From NCBI RefSeq assembly GCF_008364845.1, contig NZ_VTTP01000009.1, positions 62,001 to 126,000 of the forward strand: DNA of 64,000 nucleotides, in the 5' to 3' direction. Under the pieces are notes generated by a model. That model was given only the letters and a program-made list of their open reading frames with translations. It did no database searches and was not told the DNA's origin. The DNA comes from Actinotalea subterranea. GTDB taxonomy: Bacteria; Actinomycetota; Actinomycetes; Actinomycetales; Cellulomonadaceae. The position numbers and the translations under genes were made by a program. Shown here in pieces: positions 17,055 to 25,517 of the stretch; the first letter of the stretch is position 1, and the number at the start of each line of letters is the position of its first letter.

Positions 17055-18254
17055 GTGCTACGAGCCCTGCTCCTCGAGAACCTGCATCCCGATGCGACGA
17101 CCATCCTGCGCGGCGGCGGCGTCGACGTCACGGCCCGCTCCGGGGCCCTCGACGAGGACGAGCTCATCGAGGCGCTCGACGGCGTCCACCTGCTCGGCAT
17201 CCGGTCCAAGACGCAGGTGACCCAGAAGGTGCTGCAGAACGCCCCGGACCTGCTGGCGATCGGCGCCTACTGCATCGGGACGAACCAGATCGACCTCCGG
17301 GCTGCGGCGGACCGCGGCGTCGCGGCGTTCAACGCCCCGTTCTCCAACACGCGCTCCGTCGTGGAGCTGACGCTCGCCGAGATCATCGCCCTGACGCGGC
17401 GGCTCACCGAGCGCGACCGATCGCTGCACGACGGCGTCTGGGACAAGTCGGCGGACGGCGCGCACGAGGTCCGCGGCCGCACGCTCGGCATCGTCGGGTA
17501 CGGGAACATCGGCACGCAGCTCTCGGTCCTCGCCGAGGCGCTCGGCATGTCGGTCGTCTTCTACGACACAGCGGAGCGCCTCGCGCTCGGCAACGCGCGG
17601 CGTCTGGAGAGCCTCGACGAGCTCCTCGACGTCGCGGACGTGGTCACGCTGCACGTGGACGGCCGCAGCGGCAACGCGGGGCTGTTCGGAGCCACGCAGT
17701 TCGCCCGCATGAGGCCGGGCGCGATCTTCCTCAACCTCTCCCGCGGCTTCGTCGTGGACTACGCCGCCCTACGCGAGCAGGTCCTGGCGGGCCACGTCGG
17801 CGGTGCGGCGGTGGACGTCTTCCCGGAGGAGCCCAAGCGACGTGGGGACGCGTTCGAGTCAGAGCTGCGCGGGCTGCCCAACGTGATCCTCACGCCGCAC
17901 ATCGGCGGCTCGACGGAGGAGGCGCAGGAGGCGATCGGCCAGTTCGTCTCGAACAAGCTGCGCGACTACCTCGGCAACGGGTCGACGACGCTGAGCGTCA
18001 ACCTGCCGAACCTGGCCCTGGACGCCAGGACCGGCTCGCACCGCCTCGCCCACCTGCACCGCAACACGCCCGGCGTCCTCGCCGGGATCAACCAGACGCT
18101 CGCCGAGCACGGCGTCAACATCGAGGGCCAGCTGCTCGCGACGCGCGGGGACCTGGGGTACGTCGTCACGGACGTCGCGGCCGACCTCGGCCCGGACGTG
18201 TGCGACGTCCTGCGGTCCATGGCCCAGACGATCCGCCTGCGCGTCCTGTCCTGA
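17055..18254 (+). CDS. serA: D-3-phosphoglycerate dehydrogenase
   Basis: A 399-residue NAD-dependent dehydrogenase that oxidises 3-phosphoglycerate, the first step of serine synthesis. Substrate domain with GAYCIGTNQIDL and FSNTRSVVELTLAEII; nucleotide-binding loop LGIVGYGNIGTQ; catalytic Arg region VDGRSGNAGLFG, Glu in VDVFPEEP, and His in TPHIGGST; C-terminal ACT domain (HRNTPGVLAGINQTLAEHGVNI) for serine feedback. Length and order match the short type lacking the intervening domain. GTG start with CACGAT 6 nt upstream. Divergent from the protease gene. Confidence 0.92.
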   Translation: MLRALLLENLHPDATTILRGGGVDVTARSGALDEDELIEALDGVHLLGIRSKTQVTQKVLQNAPDLLAIGAYCIGTNQIDLRAAADRGVAAFNAPFSNTRSVVELTLAEIIALTRRLTERDRSLHDGVWDKSADGAHEVRGRTLGIVGYGNIGTQLSVLAEALGMSVVFYDTAERLALGNARRLESLDELLDVADVVTLHVDGRSGNAGLFGATQFARMRPGAIFLNLSRGFVVDYAALREQVLAGHVGGAAVDVFPEEPKRRGDAFESELRGLPNVILTPHIGGSTEEAQEAIGQFVSNKLRDYLGNGSTTLSVNLPNLALDARTGSHRLAHLHRNTPGVLAGINQTLAEHGVNIEGQLLATRGDLGYVVTDVAADLGPDVCDVLRSMAQTIRLRVLS

Positions 18255-18393
18255 CGCCGCGCGGCCCGGACACGCCGACGGCGGCGACGCTCGTCGCGCC
18301 GCCGCCGTAGGTCGGGTGCCGGGCCGGGAGACCGACCCGCGCCCCTGGCCGGTCCGCGCTCGCACGCGGCAGGCCGGGAGCGGGCGGGCCCCG

Positions 18394-18594
18394 TCAGCCC
18401 GTCTTGCGCCGGAAGGCGCGCTTGCCGCCCCCGGTGACCTCGGAGCCGTGGACGACGCCCGTGTTCTGGCGTCCCTCCGCGGTCCGGTGCGCGCTCTCCT
18501 GCTTGCGCGCGAGCGCCGCACGGAATCGCGCCTTCGCATCGTCGGCTGCGGCCGGCTCCGTGTGCGACGGAGCCTCCTGGTCGTGGTCGGCCAT
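18394..18594 (-). CDS. DUF5302 domain-containing small protein
   Basis: A 66-residue hydrophilic, charged protein (MADHDQEAPSHTEP... KARFRAALARKQE... GGGKRAFRRKTG) of the actinobacterial DUF5302 family. No membrane segment, no known function; composition suggests a disordered or nucleic-acid-binding protein. The ATG has a strong ribosome binding site (GGAGGT, minus strand). Convergent with serA and divergent from the aldo/keto reductase gene. Confidence 0.82.
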   Translation of the reverse strand: MADHDQEAPSHTEPAAADDAKARFRAALARKQESAHRTAEGRQNTGVVHGSEVTGGGKRAFRRKTG

Positions 18595-18772
18595 GGCCTA
18601 CCTCCTGCTCGTCCTGCTCGAGATGGTGTGACGTCGCCCTCGCCGCATGTGAGCCGAGGCCGGACCGCACCGGTCCTGACCAGCCTGACGGTACGCGACG
18701 GGGACGCGCCACCCCATTCTCGTCCCGGCGGCGGCACCGCCGGGCGTGCACGGGGGTGCGGGCGCGGCGCGT

Positions 18773-18778
18773 TACGGT
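18773..18778 (+). promoter_or_regulatory. Putative -10 of a leaderless promoter
   Basis: TACGGT ends 6 nt before the aldo/keto reductase ATG, and no ribosome binding site intervenes. Confidence 0.45.
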
Positions 18779-18784
18779 CGACGC

Positions 18785-19843
18785 ATGTCGAGCGACACGC
18801 GACCGCACGCCCCGGGCACCTCGTCCATGACCTTCCGGCGCGCGGGCCGATCGGGCCTCGACCTCCCCCTGGTCTCCCTCGGCCTGTGGCAGAACTTCGG
18901 AGCGGCGCAGCCCTTCGAGGTGCAGCGCGCCATCGTCCTGGCGGCCGTCGAGCACGGGATCACGCACCTGGACCTGGCCAACAACTACGGCCCGCCCCCG
19001 GGCGCGGCCGAGGAGGTCATGGGCACGCTGCTGCGCACCGACCTCCGGGGCCGCCGTGACGAGCTCGTCCTGACCACCAAGGCCGGGTACCGGATGTGGC
19101 CCGGGCCCTACGGGGAGCACGGTTCGCGGGCCTACCTCCTGCGATCGCTCGACCAGTCGCTGCGACGGCTCGGCCTGGAGCACGTCGACGTCTTCTACAG
19201 CCACCGGTTCGACCCGGCCACGCCGCTCGAGGAGACGCTCGGCGCGCTCAAGACGGCCGTCGACCAGGGCAAGGCGCTCTACGCGGGCATCTCCTCCTAC
19301 TCGGCGGCACGCACGCGCCAGGCGCTCGCCGTCGCCTCGCGGATCGGTCTGCGCCTCACGTTGCACCAGCCGTCGTACTCGATGCTCAACCGCTGGATCG
19401 AGCGCCCGGCCGCCGACGCCGGCGGCGCGAGCCTGCTCGACGTCGTCGGGGCCGCAGGACTCGGCACAGTGGTCTTCTCGCCGCTGGCCCAGGGCATGCT
19501 CACGGAGCGCTACCTCGGCGGCGTGCCTGCGGGGTCGCGTGCGGCACGTGGCGGCCCGCTCGACCCTCGGATGCTCACGGCCGAGACCCTGGACCACGTG
19601 CGCGCGCTCGACCGCATCGCCCACGACCGTGGTCAGAGCCTGGCGCAGATGGCGATCGCGTGGGCCGCCCGGGACCCACGGGTGACCTCCGTGGTGGTGG
19701 GGGCCAGCAGCACCGAGCAGCTCCTGGCCAACCTGGGAGCGGTCGCCTCGCCCCCGTTCAGCACCGACGAGCTCGAGGCGATCGACCGGCACGCGGTCGA
19801 CGCGGACGTCAACATCTGGGCCAGCCGGTCGAGTGACCTGTGA
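18785..19843 (+). CDS. Aldo/keto reductase (YghZ-like)
   Basis: A 352-residue NADPH-dependent oxidoreductase of the (beta/alpha)8 fold. Catalytic tetrad is visible: Asp and Tyr in THLDLANNYGPPPG, Lys in VLTTKAGY, His in DVFYSHRFDP. Cofactor-binding region near AWAARDPRVTSVVVGASSTEQL. Closest in style to L-glyceraldehyde-3-phosphate reductase YghZ (methylglyoxal detoxification), including the LWQNFG and MWPGPYGEHGSRAYL segments, but substrate assignment is inference. ATG chosen because a TANNNT hexamer lies 6 nt upstream. Monocistronic. Confidence 0.9.
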   Translation: MSSDTRPHAPGTSSMTFRRAGRSGLDLPLVSLGLWQNFGAAQPFEVQRAIVLAAVEHGITHLDLANNYGPPPGAAEEVMGTLLRTDLRGRRDELVLTTKAGYRMWPGPYGEHGSRAYLLRSLDQSLRRLGLEHVDVFYSHRFDPATPLEETLGALKTAVDQGKALYAGISSYSAARTRQALAVASRIGLRLTLHQPSYSMLNRWIERPAADAGGASLLDVVGAAGLGTVVFSPLAQGMLTERYLGGVPAGSRAARGGPLDPRMLTAETLDHVRALDRIAHDRGQSLAQMAIAWAARDPRVTSVVVGASSTEQLLANLGAVASPPFSTDELEAIDRHAVDADVNIWASRSSDL

Positions 19844-19880
19844 GCGCGGGGCGGAGCCCCGGCCACCCCGACGACGCGTG

Positions 19881-19911
19881 ACCTACGGTGCGGTAACCTA
19901 CGGCGCCGTAG
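19881..19911. promoter_or_regulatory. Palindromic operator upstream of the acyl-CoA synthetase gene
   Basis: CTACGGCGCCGTAG (19898-19911) is a perfect 14-bp palindrome. A degenerate copy precedes it: ACCTACGG occurs at 19881 and again at 19896, a 15-nt period. It lies immediately before a TACCCT -10 hexamer (19915-19920), so a bound repressor would block the promoter. The form suits a TetR-type repressor sensing fatty acyl-CoA, which is inference. Confidence 0.6.
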
Positions 19912-19914
19912 GGA

Positions 19915-19920
19915 TACCCT
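19915..19920 (+). promoter_or_regulatory. Putative -10 of a leaderless promoter
   Basis: TACCCT ends 6 nt before the GTG start at 19927 and directly follows the palindromic operator. Confidence 0.45.
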
Positions 19921-19926
19921 GGGGGC

Positions 19927-21636
19927 GTGAGCACCCCCCTGCCCCGCCCCTGGCTCGACTCCTACGCCCCGGGCGTGCCCGCGGACGTGGACGTACCGAC
20001 CGAGCCGGTCACCGTGACCCTCGCCCGCAGCGCCGAGGCGTACCCCTCGCGGGTCGCCACCGACTTCATGGGTGCGGTGACGACGTACGACGCGCTGCTG
20101 CGGCGGGTGGAGCGGGCCGCTGAGGCCCTGCGCGAGATCGGCGTCCGGCCGGGTGACCGCGTCGCACTGGTCCTGCCCAACTGCGCGACGCACGTCGTCG
20201 CGTTCTACGCGGTCCTGCGCATCGGCGGTGTCGTCGTCGAGCACAACCCGACGTACTCGGCGAACGAGCTCGAGCACCAGCTGAGCGACAGCGGCGCCGT
20301 CGTGGCGATCGTGTGGGAGAAGGCCGTCGCTGCCGTCCAGGAGGTCCGGGCGGGGACCGACCTCCGCACCGTGATCGCGGTGAACCTGGCGTCCGACCTG
20401 CCCGGGGTCAAGCGGGCCGCGCTCTACCTGCCCGTCCCCGCCGCCCGCAAGACGCGCGCGTCGATGCGCTCCCGGGTCCGCGCCGACGCAGGCGTCCTGC
20501 GCTGGGACCGCCTGGTGGCGCACGCGCGACCGCTCCCGTCCGACCACCCCCAGCCGGGCCTGGACGACATCGCGCTCCTGCAGTACACCGGCGGCACGAC
20601 CGGCACGCCCAAGGGCGCGGTGCTGCGGCACCGGCACGTCGCGGTCAACGCTGCGCAGGGTCAGGCCTGGACGCAGCACACCGAGGGCAACCAGACGATC
20701 TACGCCGCGCTGCCGTTCTTCCACGCGTTCGGGCTCATGCTGTGCCTGACGTACGCGATCCGTCTCGCGGCGACCATCGTGATCTTCCCGAAGTTCGACG
20801 TCGACAGCGTGCTCGCGGCGCAGCGGCGGCGGCCGGCCACGTTCATCCCCGGTGTCCCGCCGATGTTCGAGCGCCTCACGGCAGGAGCCCGGCGCACCGG
20901 CACCGACCTCACGTCCATCCGGCACGCGATCTCCGGCGCGATGTCGCTGTCCGGCGAGACGGCCGCGGGGTGGGAGGACGTCACGGGCGGCATCCTCGTG
21001 GAGGGCTACGGGATGACCGAGACGTCGCCCGTCGCCCTCGGCAGCCCGATGTCGCCCGAGCGACGGCCCGGGATGCTGGGCCTCCCCTTCCCGTCGACCT
21101 ACGTGCGCGTCGTGGACCCGGAGGACCCGACGCGCGACGTCGAGCCGGGCGAGCGGGGCGAGCTCCTCATCAGCGGCCCGCAGGTCTTCGACGGGTACTG
21201 GAACCGCCCCGAGGACACGGCGGCCGTGCTGCTCGAGGACGGCGACCGGGTGTGGCTGCGCACGGGTGACGTCGTGGTCGTCGAGGACGGCGGGTTCGTG
21301 CGCCTCGTCGACCGCATCAAGGAGGTCATCATCACGGGCGGGTTCAACGTGTACCCCTCCCAGGTCGAGGACCACCTGCGCCAGATGCCCGGGATCCAGG
21401 ACGTCGCCGTGGTCGGCATCCCCGGGGGCGACCTCGGCGAGAAGGTCGTGGCCGCCATCGTCCTCGCCGAGGGTGCGACCCGCATCGAGCTCGCCGCCGT
21501 GCGCGCATGGAGCGAGCAGAAGCTCGCGCGCTACGCGCACCCCCGGGACCTCGTCGTGCTCACGGAGCTGCCGCGCTCCCAGATCGGCAAGGTGCTGCGG
21601 CGCGTGGTGCGCGAGCAGATCATCGACAAGAGCTGA
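19927..21636 (+). CDS. fadD: Long-chain fatty acid-CoA ligase
   Basis: A 569-residue ANL-superfamily adenylating enzyme that activates fatty acids to acyl-CoA via acyl-AMP. P-loop LLQYTGGTTGTPKGAVL; A4/A5 motifs LPFFHAFGLM and VEGYGMTETSPV; hinge motif VDRIKEVIITGGFNVYPSQVED; C-terminal catalytic Lys in LPRSQIGKVLRRVVRE. GTG start placed 6 nt after a TACCCT hexamer and just downstream of a palindromic operator, so expression is probably repressed until fatty acids appear. Convergent with the next gene, only 4 nt apart. Confidence 0.92.
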   Translation: MSTPLPRPWLDSYAPGVPADVDVPTEPVTVTLARSAEAYPSRVATDFMGAVTTYDALLRRVERAAEALREIGVRPGDRVALVLPNCATHVVAFYAVLRIGGVVVEHNPTYSANELEHQLSDSGAVVAIVWEKAVAAVQEVRAGTDLRTVIAVNLASDLPGVKRAALYLPVPAARKTRASMRSRVRADAGVLRWDRLVAHARPLPSDHPQPGLDDIALLQYTGGTTGTPKGAVLRHRHVAVNAAQGQAWTQHTEGNQTIYAALPFFHAFGLMLCLTYAIRLAATIVIFPKFDVDSVLAAQRRRPATFIPGVPPMFERLTAGARRTGTDLTSIRHAISGAMSLSGETAAGWEDVTGGILVEGYGMTETSPVALGSPMSPERRPGMLGLPFPSTYVRVVDPEDPTRDVEPGERGELLISGPQVFDGYWNRPEDTAAVLLEDGDRVWLRTGDVVVVEDGGFVRLVDRIKEVIITGGFNVYPSQVEDHLRQMPGIQDVAVVGIPGGDLGEKVVAAIVLAEGATRIELAAVRAWSEQKLARYAHPRDLVVLTELPRSQIGKVLRRVVREQIIDKS

Positions 21637-21640
21637 CGCG

Positions 21641-22177
21641 TCACGCCCGAGCGGCGCCCGCCCGCAGGGCACGCGCGCGGACGTAGGCGTGCACCTCGGT
21701 CAGCGCCTCGAGCTGCGCCGCGGTCTGGTCCACGAGCCGGGCGGAGCGGCCGGGAGCCATGCCGCTCGCCTCGCCGAGCCCGTCCAGGGTCTGCCACAGC
21801 CCGAGCTTGCCGGCCACGGCGCTGCGAGCGATCTCCGTCTCCAGGAGCGCCGTCAGCGGGGAGCTGCGCACGATGCGGCCGTTCGCCTTGAGCCGTGCCG
21901 CGACCTCGCCCGCCCTGGCGACGGCCTGCTTCAGCGGCGACCCCGCCAGGCCGAGGGTCCCGATCAGACGCCTCAGCTCCTCACGCTCGTCGCTCACCTC
22001 GGCGGCGACGCGGGAGATCGTCGGTCCGACCCGCGTCCCCCTGAGCGTGCGTGCGAGACGCCCGATGCGGTGGGAGCCCGCGACCGCACCGGCGAGGTGG
22101 TCGCTGAGGTAGATCTCGAGCAGCTGCTCGTCGACCGGTGACGCGACGCCGCGGGGCGCCGTCGGGAGAGCTGACAT
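21641..22177 (-). CDS. Hypothetical helical protein
   Basis: A 178-residue soluble protein that I do not recognise with confidence. It is almost entirely predicted helix, arranged as four to five amphipathic helices: YLSDHLAGAVAGSHRIGRLAR, SDEREELRRLIGTLGL, SPLTALLETEIARSAVAGKLGLW and a C-terminal helix. The spacing of acidic and His residues is loosely like ferritin-like/DUF892 bundles, but no clear metal-binding pattern is complete. The ATG has a strong GGAGGT ribosome binding site. It follows nrdR on the same strand after a 64-nt gap and may share its transcript. Confidence 0.75.
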   Translation of the reverse strand: MSALPTAPRGVASPVDEQLLEIYLSDHLAGAVAGSHRIGRLARTLRGTRVGPTISRVAAEVSDEREELRRLIGTLGLAGSPLKQAVARAGEVAARLKANGRIVRSSPLTALLETEIARSAVAGKLGLWQTLDGLGEASGMAPGRSARLVDQTAAQLEALTEVHAYVRARALRAGAARA

Positions 22178-22241
22178 CGCACCTCCAGGTGGGTGAGGTG
22201 CTCAGGTTCGCACCGCGGCCCCGCCCTCGCGACCGCTCGGG

Positions 22242-22757
22242 TCAGTCGGCGGCGGCCGGACCCGCAGAGGCGGGCGCCGCGTCCGACGGCGCTGCCTCGT
22301 CCGCAGCGTGCGCGTGCTCGGCGCGAAGCGCGGTGATCGCGCTCTCGAAGTCGTCGAGCGACTGGAACGCCTGGTAGACGCTTGCGAACCGCAGGTAGGC
22401 GACCTCGTCGAGCTCCCGCAGCGGCCCGAGGATCGCCAGGCCGATCTCGTGCGCGTCGAGCTCGGCACTGCCCGTGCTGCGCAGGGTCTCCTCGACTCGC
22501 TGGGCGAGCACGGCGAGGTCGTCCTCACTGACCGGGCGCCCCTGGCACGCCTTGCGCACGCCCGTGACGATCTTGTCCCTGCTGAACGGCTCGGTCACTC
22601 CCGACCGCTTGACCACGGACAGGCTGGCCGTCTCGATCGTCGTAAAACGCCGCTGGCACGCCGGGCACTGGCGTCGCCGCCTGATCGAGGATCCGTCGTC
22701 GGAGGTTCGTGAGTCGACGACGCGCGAGTCCGCGTGGCGGCAGAAGGGGCAGTGCAC
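22242..22757 (-). CDS. nrdR: Transcriptional repressor NrdR
   Basis: A 171-residue repressor of ribonucleotide reductase genes. Zinc ribbon Cys3-Cys6/Cys31-Cys34 (HCPFC...QCPAC), then an ATP-cone domain ([24 protein letters not shown]...VSEDDL) that senses ATP/dATP. The C-terminal ~25 residues are an Ala/Ser-rich tail longer than usual. GTG start gives the family's standard first residues and has GAGAGGTGA upstream. A good promoter (TTGCAC-17-TACGGT) precedes it. No ribonucleotide reductase genes are in the window. Confidence 0.95.
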   Translation of the reverse strand: MHCPFCRHADSRVVDSRTSDDGSSIRRRRQCPACQRRFTTIETASLSVVKRSGVTEPFSRDKIVTGVRKACQGRPVSEDDLAVLAQRVEETLRSTGSAELDAHEIGLAILGPLRELDEVAYLRFASVYQAFQSLDDFESAITALRAEHAHAADEAAPSDAAPASAGPAAAD

Positions 22758-22857
22758 CGGGACGTCACCTCTCGGAACAGCAGGGACGCGCTCGCATCGG
22801 ACGTCGGCGGCCCCCGTGTGCGCGCCGACCCGGACGGGTCGACGCGATACGTCGGCC

Positions 22858-22886
22858 ACCGTACGGGGGCGCCCCAGGCGGTGCAA
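22858..22886 (-). promoter_or_regulatory. Promoter of nrdR
   Basis: Minus strand TTGCAC (22881-22886) and TACGGT (22858-22863) with a 17-nt spacer, about 95 nt before the GTG. The spacer carries the 10-bp palindrome GGGGCGCCCC (22866-22875), a possible but unproven operator. Confidence 0.6.
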
Positions 22887-22951
22887 GAATCTCGCCGCTC
22901 TCACAGGCCCGTGCGACGCCTCGCCCAGGGCCGGCGGCACCCGTGCCGGTG

Positions 22952-23386
22952 TCAGGACTGCGCGGGCACCAGGATCTGCTGCCCGGCCTGCAGCTCGACG
23001 CCGTCGAGGCCGTTGACCTCGGCGATCCGGTCCACAACGTCGCGGATGTCCTGGCCGGGCCCGGCGACCTCACCGGCGATGGCCCACAGCGTCTCTCCCG
23101 CCGCCACGGTGCGGGCGACGACCGGCACCGCGTCCGCCGGGCCGTCTGCCATGGCCCGCTGCGCCGACAAGCCGGCACCGAGCGCGAGGATGCTCGCGAG
23201 CACGATCACCACGGCCCTCCCCCGCCTCGTCAGCCGGACCGAGCCGGTACCGGCGCTCGCGTTCGAGGGTGCGTCCACGCGGGACCCACGCATGACAGCC
23301 GCGGAGCTCGTGCCCTGCCCGACCCGGCGCCGCCGAGGCGCACCCGCACCGAGAGCCGGGTGGTTGTCCCAAGCGATCGCGCTCAT
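22952..23386 (-). CDS. LysM-domain membrane protein, ChiZ/DivS/YneA-like SOS division inhibitor
   Basis: A 144-residue protein with a cytoplasmic basic N-terminus, one transmembrane helix at ~56-76 ([17 protein letters not shown]), and an extracytoplasmic LysM domain ([14 protein letters not shown]...[13 protein letters not shown]) that should bind peptidoglycan. The layout and the divergent position beside lexA match mycobacterial Rv2719c/ChiZ, corynebacterial DivS and Bacillus YneA, which stop division during DNA damage. ATG with a GAGGAGA ribosome binding site. SOS boxes lie 21-52 nt upstream of the ATG, so it should be tightly LexA-repressed. Confidence 0.88.
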   Translation of the reverse strand: MSAIAWDNHPALGAGAPRRRRVGQGTSSAAVMRGSRVDAPSNASAGTGSVRLTRRGRAVVIVLASILALGAGLSAQRAMADGPADAVPVVARTVAAGETLWAIAGEVAGPGQDIRDVVDRIAEVNGLDGVELQAGQQILVPAQS

Positions 23387-23406
23387 GGTCGTCTCCTCGT
23401 GAATCG

Positions 23407-23422
23407 TCGAACACCTGTTCGT
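23407..23422. promoter_or_regulatory. LexA binding site 1 in the lexA/chiZ-like divergent region
   Basis: CGAACACCTGTTCG is the full core consensus CGAAC-N4-GTTCG, identical to the box upstream of recA. It lies 21 nt upstream of the ChiZ-like start codon. Confidence 0.88.
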
Positions 23423-23437
23423 CGAACGTCTGTACGA
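23422..23437. promoter_or_regulatory. LexA binding site 2 (near-consensus) in the lexA/chiZ-like region
   Basis: TCGAACGTCTGTACGA departs from consensus by one base in the right half (GTACG for GTTCG). It abuts box 1, so two LexA dimers could bind side by side. Confidence 0.6.
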
Positions 23438-23474
23438 TGTGTAGCACGGAATCCCGCGCGATGTCGAGACACGC

Positions 23475-23490
23475 TCGAACAGGTGTTTGA
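23475..23490. promoter_or_regulatory. LexA binding site 3 (lexA autoregulatory box)
   Basis: TCGAACAGGTGTTTGA departs from consensus by one base (GTTTG). It overlaps the lexA -35 element at 23487-23492. Confidence 0.78.
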
Positions 23491-23515
23491 TCCCTAACCG
23501 CGGCGCCCCTAGGGT
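23487..23515 (+). promoter_or_regulatory. Promoter of lexA
   Basis: TTGATC (23487-23492) and TAGGGT (23510-23515) separated by 17 nt. The -35 overlaps LexA box 3. The predicted transcript start near 23522 leaves a leader of about 140 nt before the GTG at 23662. Confidence 0.7.
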
Positions 23516-23661
23516 GGGAGCCACGAGAAGAGCCCACCACCGACCACTGACACGGCCCCGGGGCCCGCGTCAGGGCACCGGTGGCGGGCGGCCCGTCAGG
23601 CACCGCGGACGGACCGAGCAGGACCCGACGACGCATGGACGACTTGGCCCAGGAGGTCACC

Positions 23662-24411
23662 GTGGCAGCGAGAACCACCCCACCGACGGGGTCCGACGGG
23701 ACGCTCGCCTCCGTCCACGCGCTGCCGGACGGCGCAGCCGACGGGAACGGCCTGACCAGCAGGCAGCGGCTCGTGCTCGAGACCATCCGGTCGAGCGTCG
23801 AGAGCCGCGGGTACCCGCCCAGCATGCGTGAGATCGGGGAGGCCGTCGGTCTGACGAGCCCATCCTCCGTCAAGCACCAGCTGACGGTCCTGGAGCGCAA
23901 GGGGTACCTGCGGCGGGACCCGAACCGCCCCCGGGCCATCGAGGTCGTCCACCCGGACGACTCGCGCGCGATCAGCCCCTTCGGCGCCGAGGTCGGGCAC
24001 GCCGAGGACGACCTCGCGCGCGGCGACGCGACACCCACGCCCTCCTACGTCCCCGTGGTCGGCCGGATCGCCGCCGGCGGACCGATCCTTGCCGAGCAGG
24101 TCGTGGAGGACGTCTTCCCGCTGCCGCGTCAGCTCGTGGGCGACGGGGAGCTGTTCCTCCTCAAGGTCGCGGGCGACTCGATGATCGACGCCGCGATCTG
24201 CGACGGCGACTGGGTGGTCGTCCGCAGGCAGCCGGTCGCCGAGAACGGGGAGATCGTCGCGGCCATGATCGACGGCGAGGCGACGGTCAAGACCCTGCGC
24301 CGCGCCGACGGCCACGTGTGGCTGCTCCCGCAGAACCCGTCGTACGCACCGATCCCGGGCGACGACGCGGTCGTGCTCGGGCGCGTCGTCACGGTCCTTC
24401 GCAGCCTCTGA
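23662..24411 (+). CDS. lexA: LexA repressor, SOS master regulator
   Basis: A 249-residue repressor. Winged helix-turn-helix with [24 protein letters not shown]; linker; S24 peptidase domain with self-cleavage bond Ala138-Gly139 (GRIAAGGP), catalytic Ser173 (GDSMID) and Lys210 (ATVKTLRR). RecA on single-stranded DNA stimulates autocleavage and releases SOS genes. The GTG at 23662 is preferred because AGGAGG lies 5 nt upstream; an ATG at 23635 and a GTG at 23581 are in frame but poorly supported. Autoregulated through box 3. Likely targets in this window: the ChiZ-like gene, recA and the HEPN-dinB operon. Confidence 0.96.
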   Translation: MAARTTPPTGSDGTLASVHALPDGAADGNGLTSRQRLVLETIRSSVESRGYPPSMREIGEAVGLTSPSSVKHQLTVLERKGYLRRDPNRPRAIEVVHPDDSRAISPFGAEVGHAEDDLARGDATPTPSYVPVVGRIAAGGPILAEQVVEDVFPLPRQLVGDGELFLLKVAGDSMIDAAICDGDWVVVRRQPVAENGEIVAAMIDGEATVKTLRRADGHVWLLPQNPSYAPIPGDDAVVLGRVVTVLRSL

Positions 24412-24418
24412 CCTGCGC

Positions 24419-24442
24419 GCGCGGGACGGTCAGGTCCCGCGC
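24419..24442. terminator. Bidirectional hairpin between lexA and ldh
   Basis: A perfect 9-bp stem (GCGCGGGAC / GTCCCGCGC) with a 6-nt loop fills the 33-nt gap between the convergent stop codons. Confidence 0.65.
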
Positions 24443-24444
24443 CG

Positions 24445-25485
24445 CTACAGCCCGAACTGGCGCGCGACCGAGCGCAGGGCCTCGGCGGAGCTGCGCAGGC
24501 CGCTGAGCTCCTCGTCGCTCATGGCGACCTCGAGCCGCGCACCGACCCCGTGCCTCCCGACGATCGACGGCACCGAGAGGCACACGTCCGAGATGCCGAG
24601 GTACCCGTCGAGCAGGGACGAGACGGGCAGGACGCGCCGCTCGTCGTTGAGCACGGCCTCGATGATGCGCGAGCCGGCGAGGGCCACGGCGTAGTTGGTC
24701 GCGCCCTTGCCCGCGATGATCCGGTAGGCGGAGTTGACGACCTCTTCCGCGATGCGCTTGCGGTCCGCGGAGCCCAACCGCCCCTCGACCCGGCCGTCCG
24801 GGCCCATGACGCCCGGCCACTGCATGAGGGGCACCGACCCGATGGTCGCCGAGCTCCACAGCGGGATCTCGGAGTCGCCGTGCTCCCCGGCGATGTACGC
24901 GTGGATGTTCTGGACGGCGACGCCCGTGTGCTGGGCGAGCAGGTACCGCAGGCGTGACGAGTCGAGGACCGTGCCGGAGCCGAAGAGCTGGTTCGCGGGC
25001 AGCCCCGAGATCTTGAGAGCGGCGTACGTGACGATGTCGACGGGGTTCGTGACCATCACGTAGACGGCGTCGGGTGCGACCTCCACCAGCCGCGGAAGGA
25101 TCGAGCGGACCAGGGAGATCGTGGCCTCCGCGAGGTCGATCCTGGTCTGGCCGGGCTTCTGCTTGGCGCCCGCCGTCACGACGACGACGTCGGCCCCCGC
25201 GCACACCGCGATGTCGTCGGAGCCGACGACGTCGGCCATGGGCATGAACTGGATGCCGTGGCCGATGTCGAGCGCCTCGGCCTCGACCTTCGCCGCGTTG
25301 ATGTCGTACAGCGCCACGGTGCGCGCGGCGCCGCGCATCAGAGCGGCGTACGCCATCGTCGACCCGACGGAGCCCGCACCGACCACGGCGAGCTTGGTCG
25401 TCCTGCGTCCCGCGGGGACCGCGTCCAGGCCCATCTCGTCCGCCTCGCTGATCCGACGCTCGGCACGCCCGTTGCTGTCCACCAC
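24445..25485 (-). CDS. ldh: L-lactate dehydrogenase
   Basis: A 346-residue NAD-dependent enzyme interconverting pyruvate and L-lactate. Rossmann loop VVGAGSVGSTMAYA; NAD-binding Asp in ALYDINAAKVEAEALDIGHG; substrate residues in QTRIDLAE and VTNPVDIVTY; catalytic His in IAGEHGDSEIPLWS; FGSGTVLDSSRLRYLL distinguishes LDH from malate dehydrogenase. GTG at 25485 is chosen for the GGGAG ribosome binding site 6 nt upstream; ATG at 25434 is closer to the family N-terminus but lacks a site. Convergent with lexA. Confidence 0.93.
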   Translation of the reverse strand: MVDSNGRAERRISEADEMGLDAVPAGRRTTKLAVVGAGSVGSTMAYAALMRGAARTVALYDINAAKVEAEALDIGHGIQFMPMADVVGSDDIAVCAGADVVVVTAGAKQKPGQTRIDLAEATISLVRSILPRLVEVAPDAVYVMVTNPVDIVTYAALKISGLPANQLFGSGTVLDSSRLRYLLAQHTGVAVQNIHAYIAGEHGDSEIPLWSSATIGSVPLMQWPGVMGPDGRVEGRLGSADRKRIAEEVVNSAYRIIAGKGATNYAVALAGSRIIEAVLNDERRVLPVSSLLDGYLGISDVCLSVPSIVGRHGVGARLEVAMSDEELSGLRSSAEALRSVARQFGL

Positions 25486-25517
25486 GATGCTCCCTGTCGT
25501 TCGGTCCTCGGTGTGCC

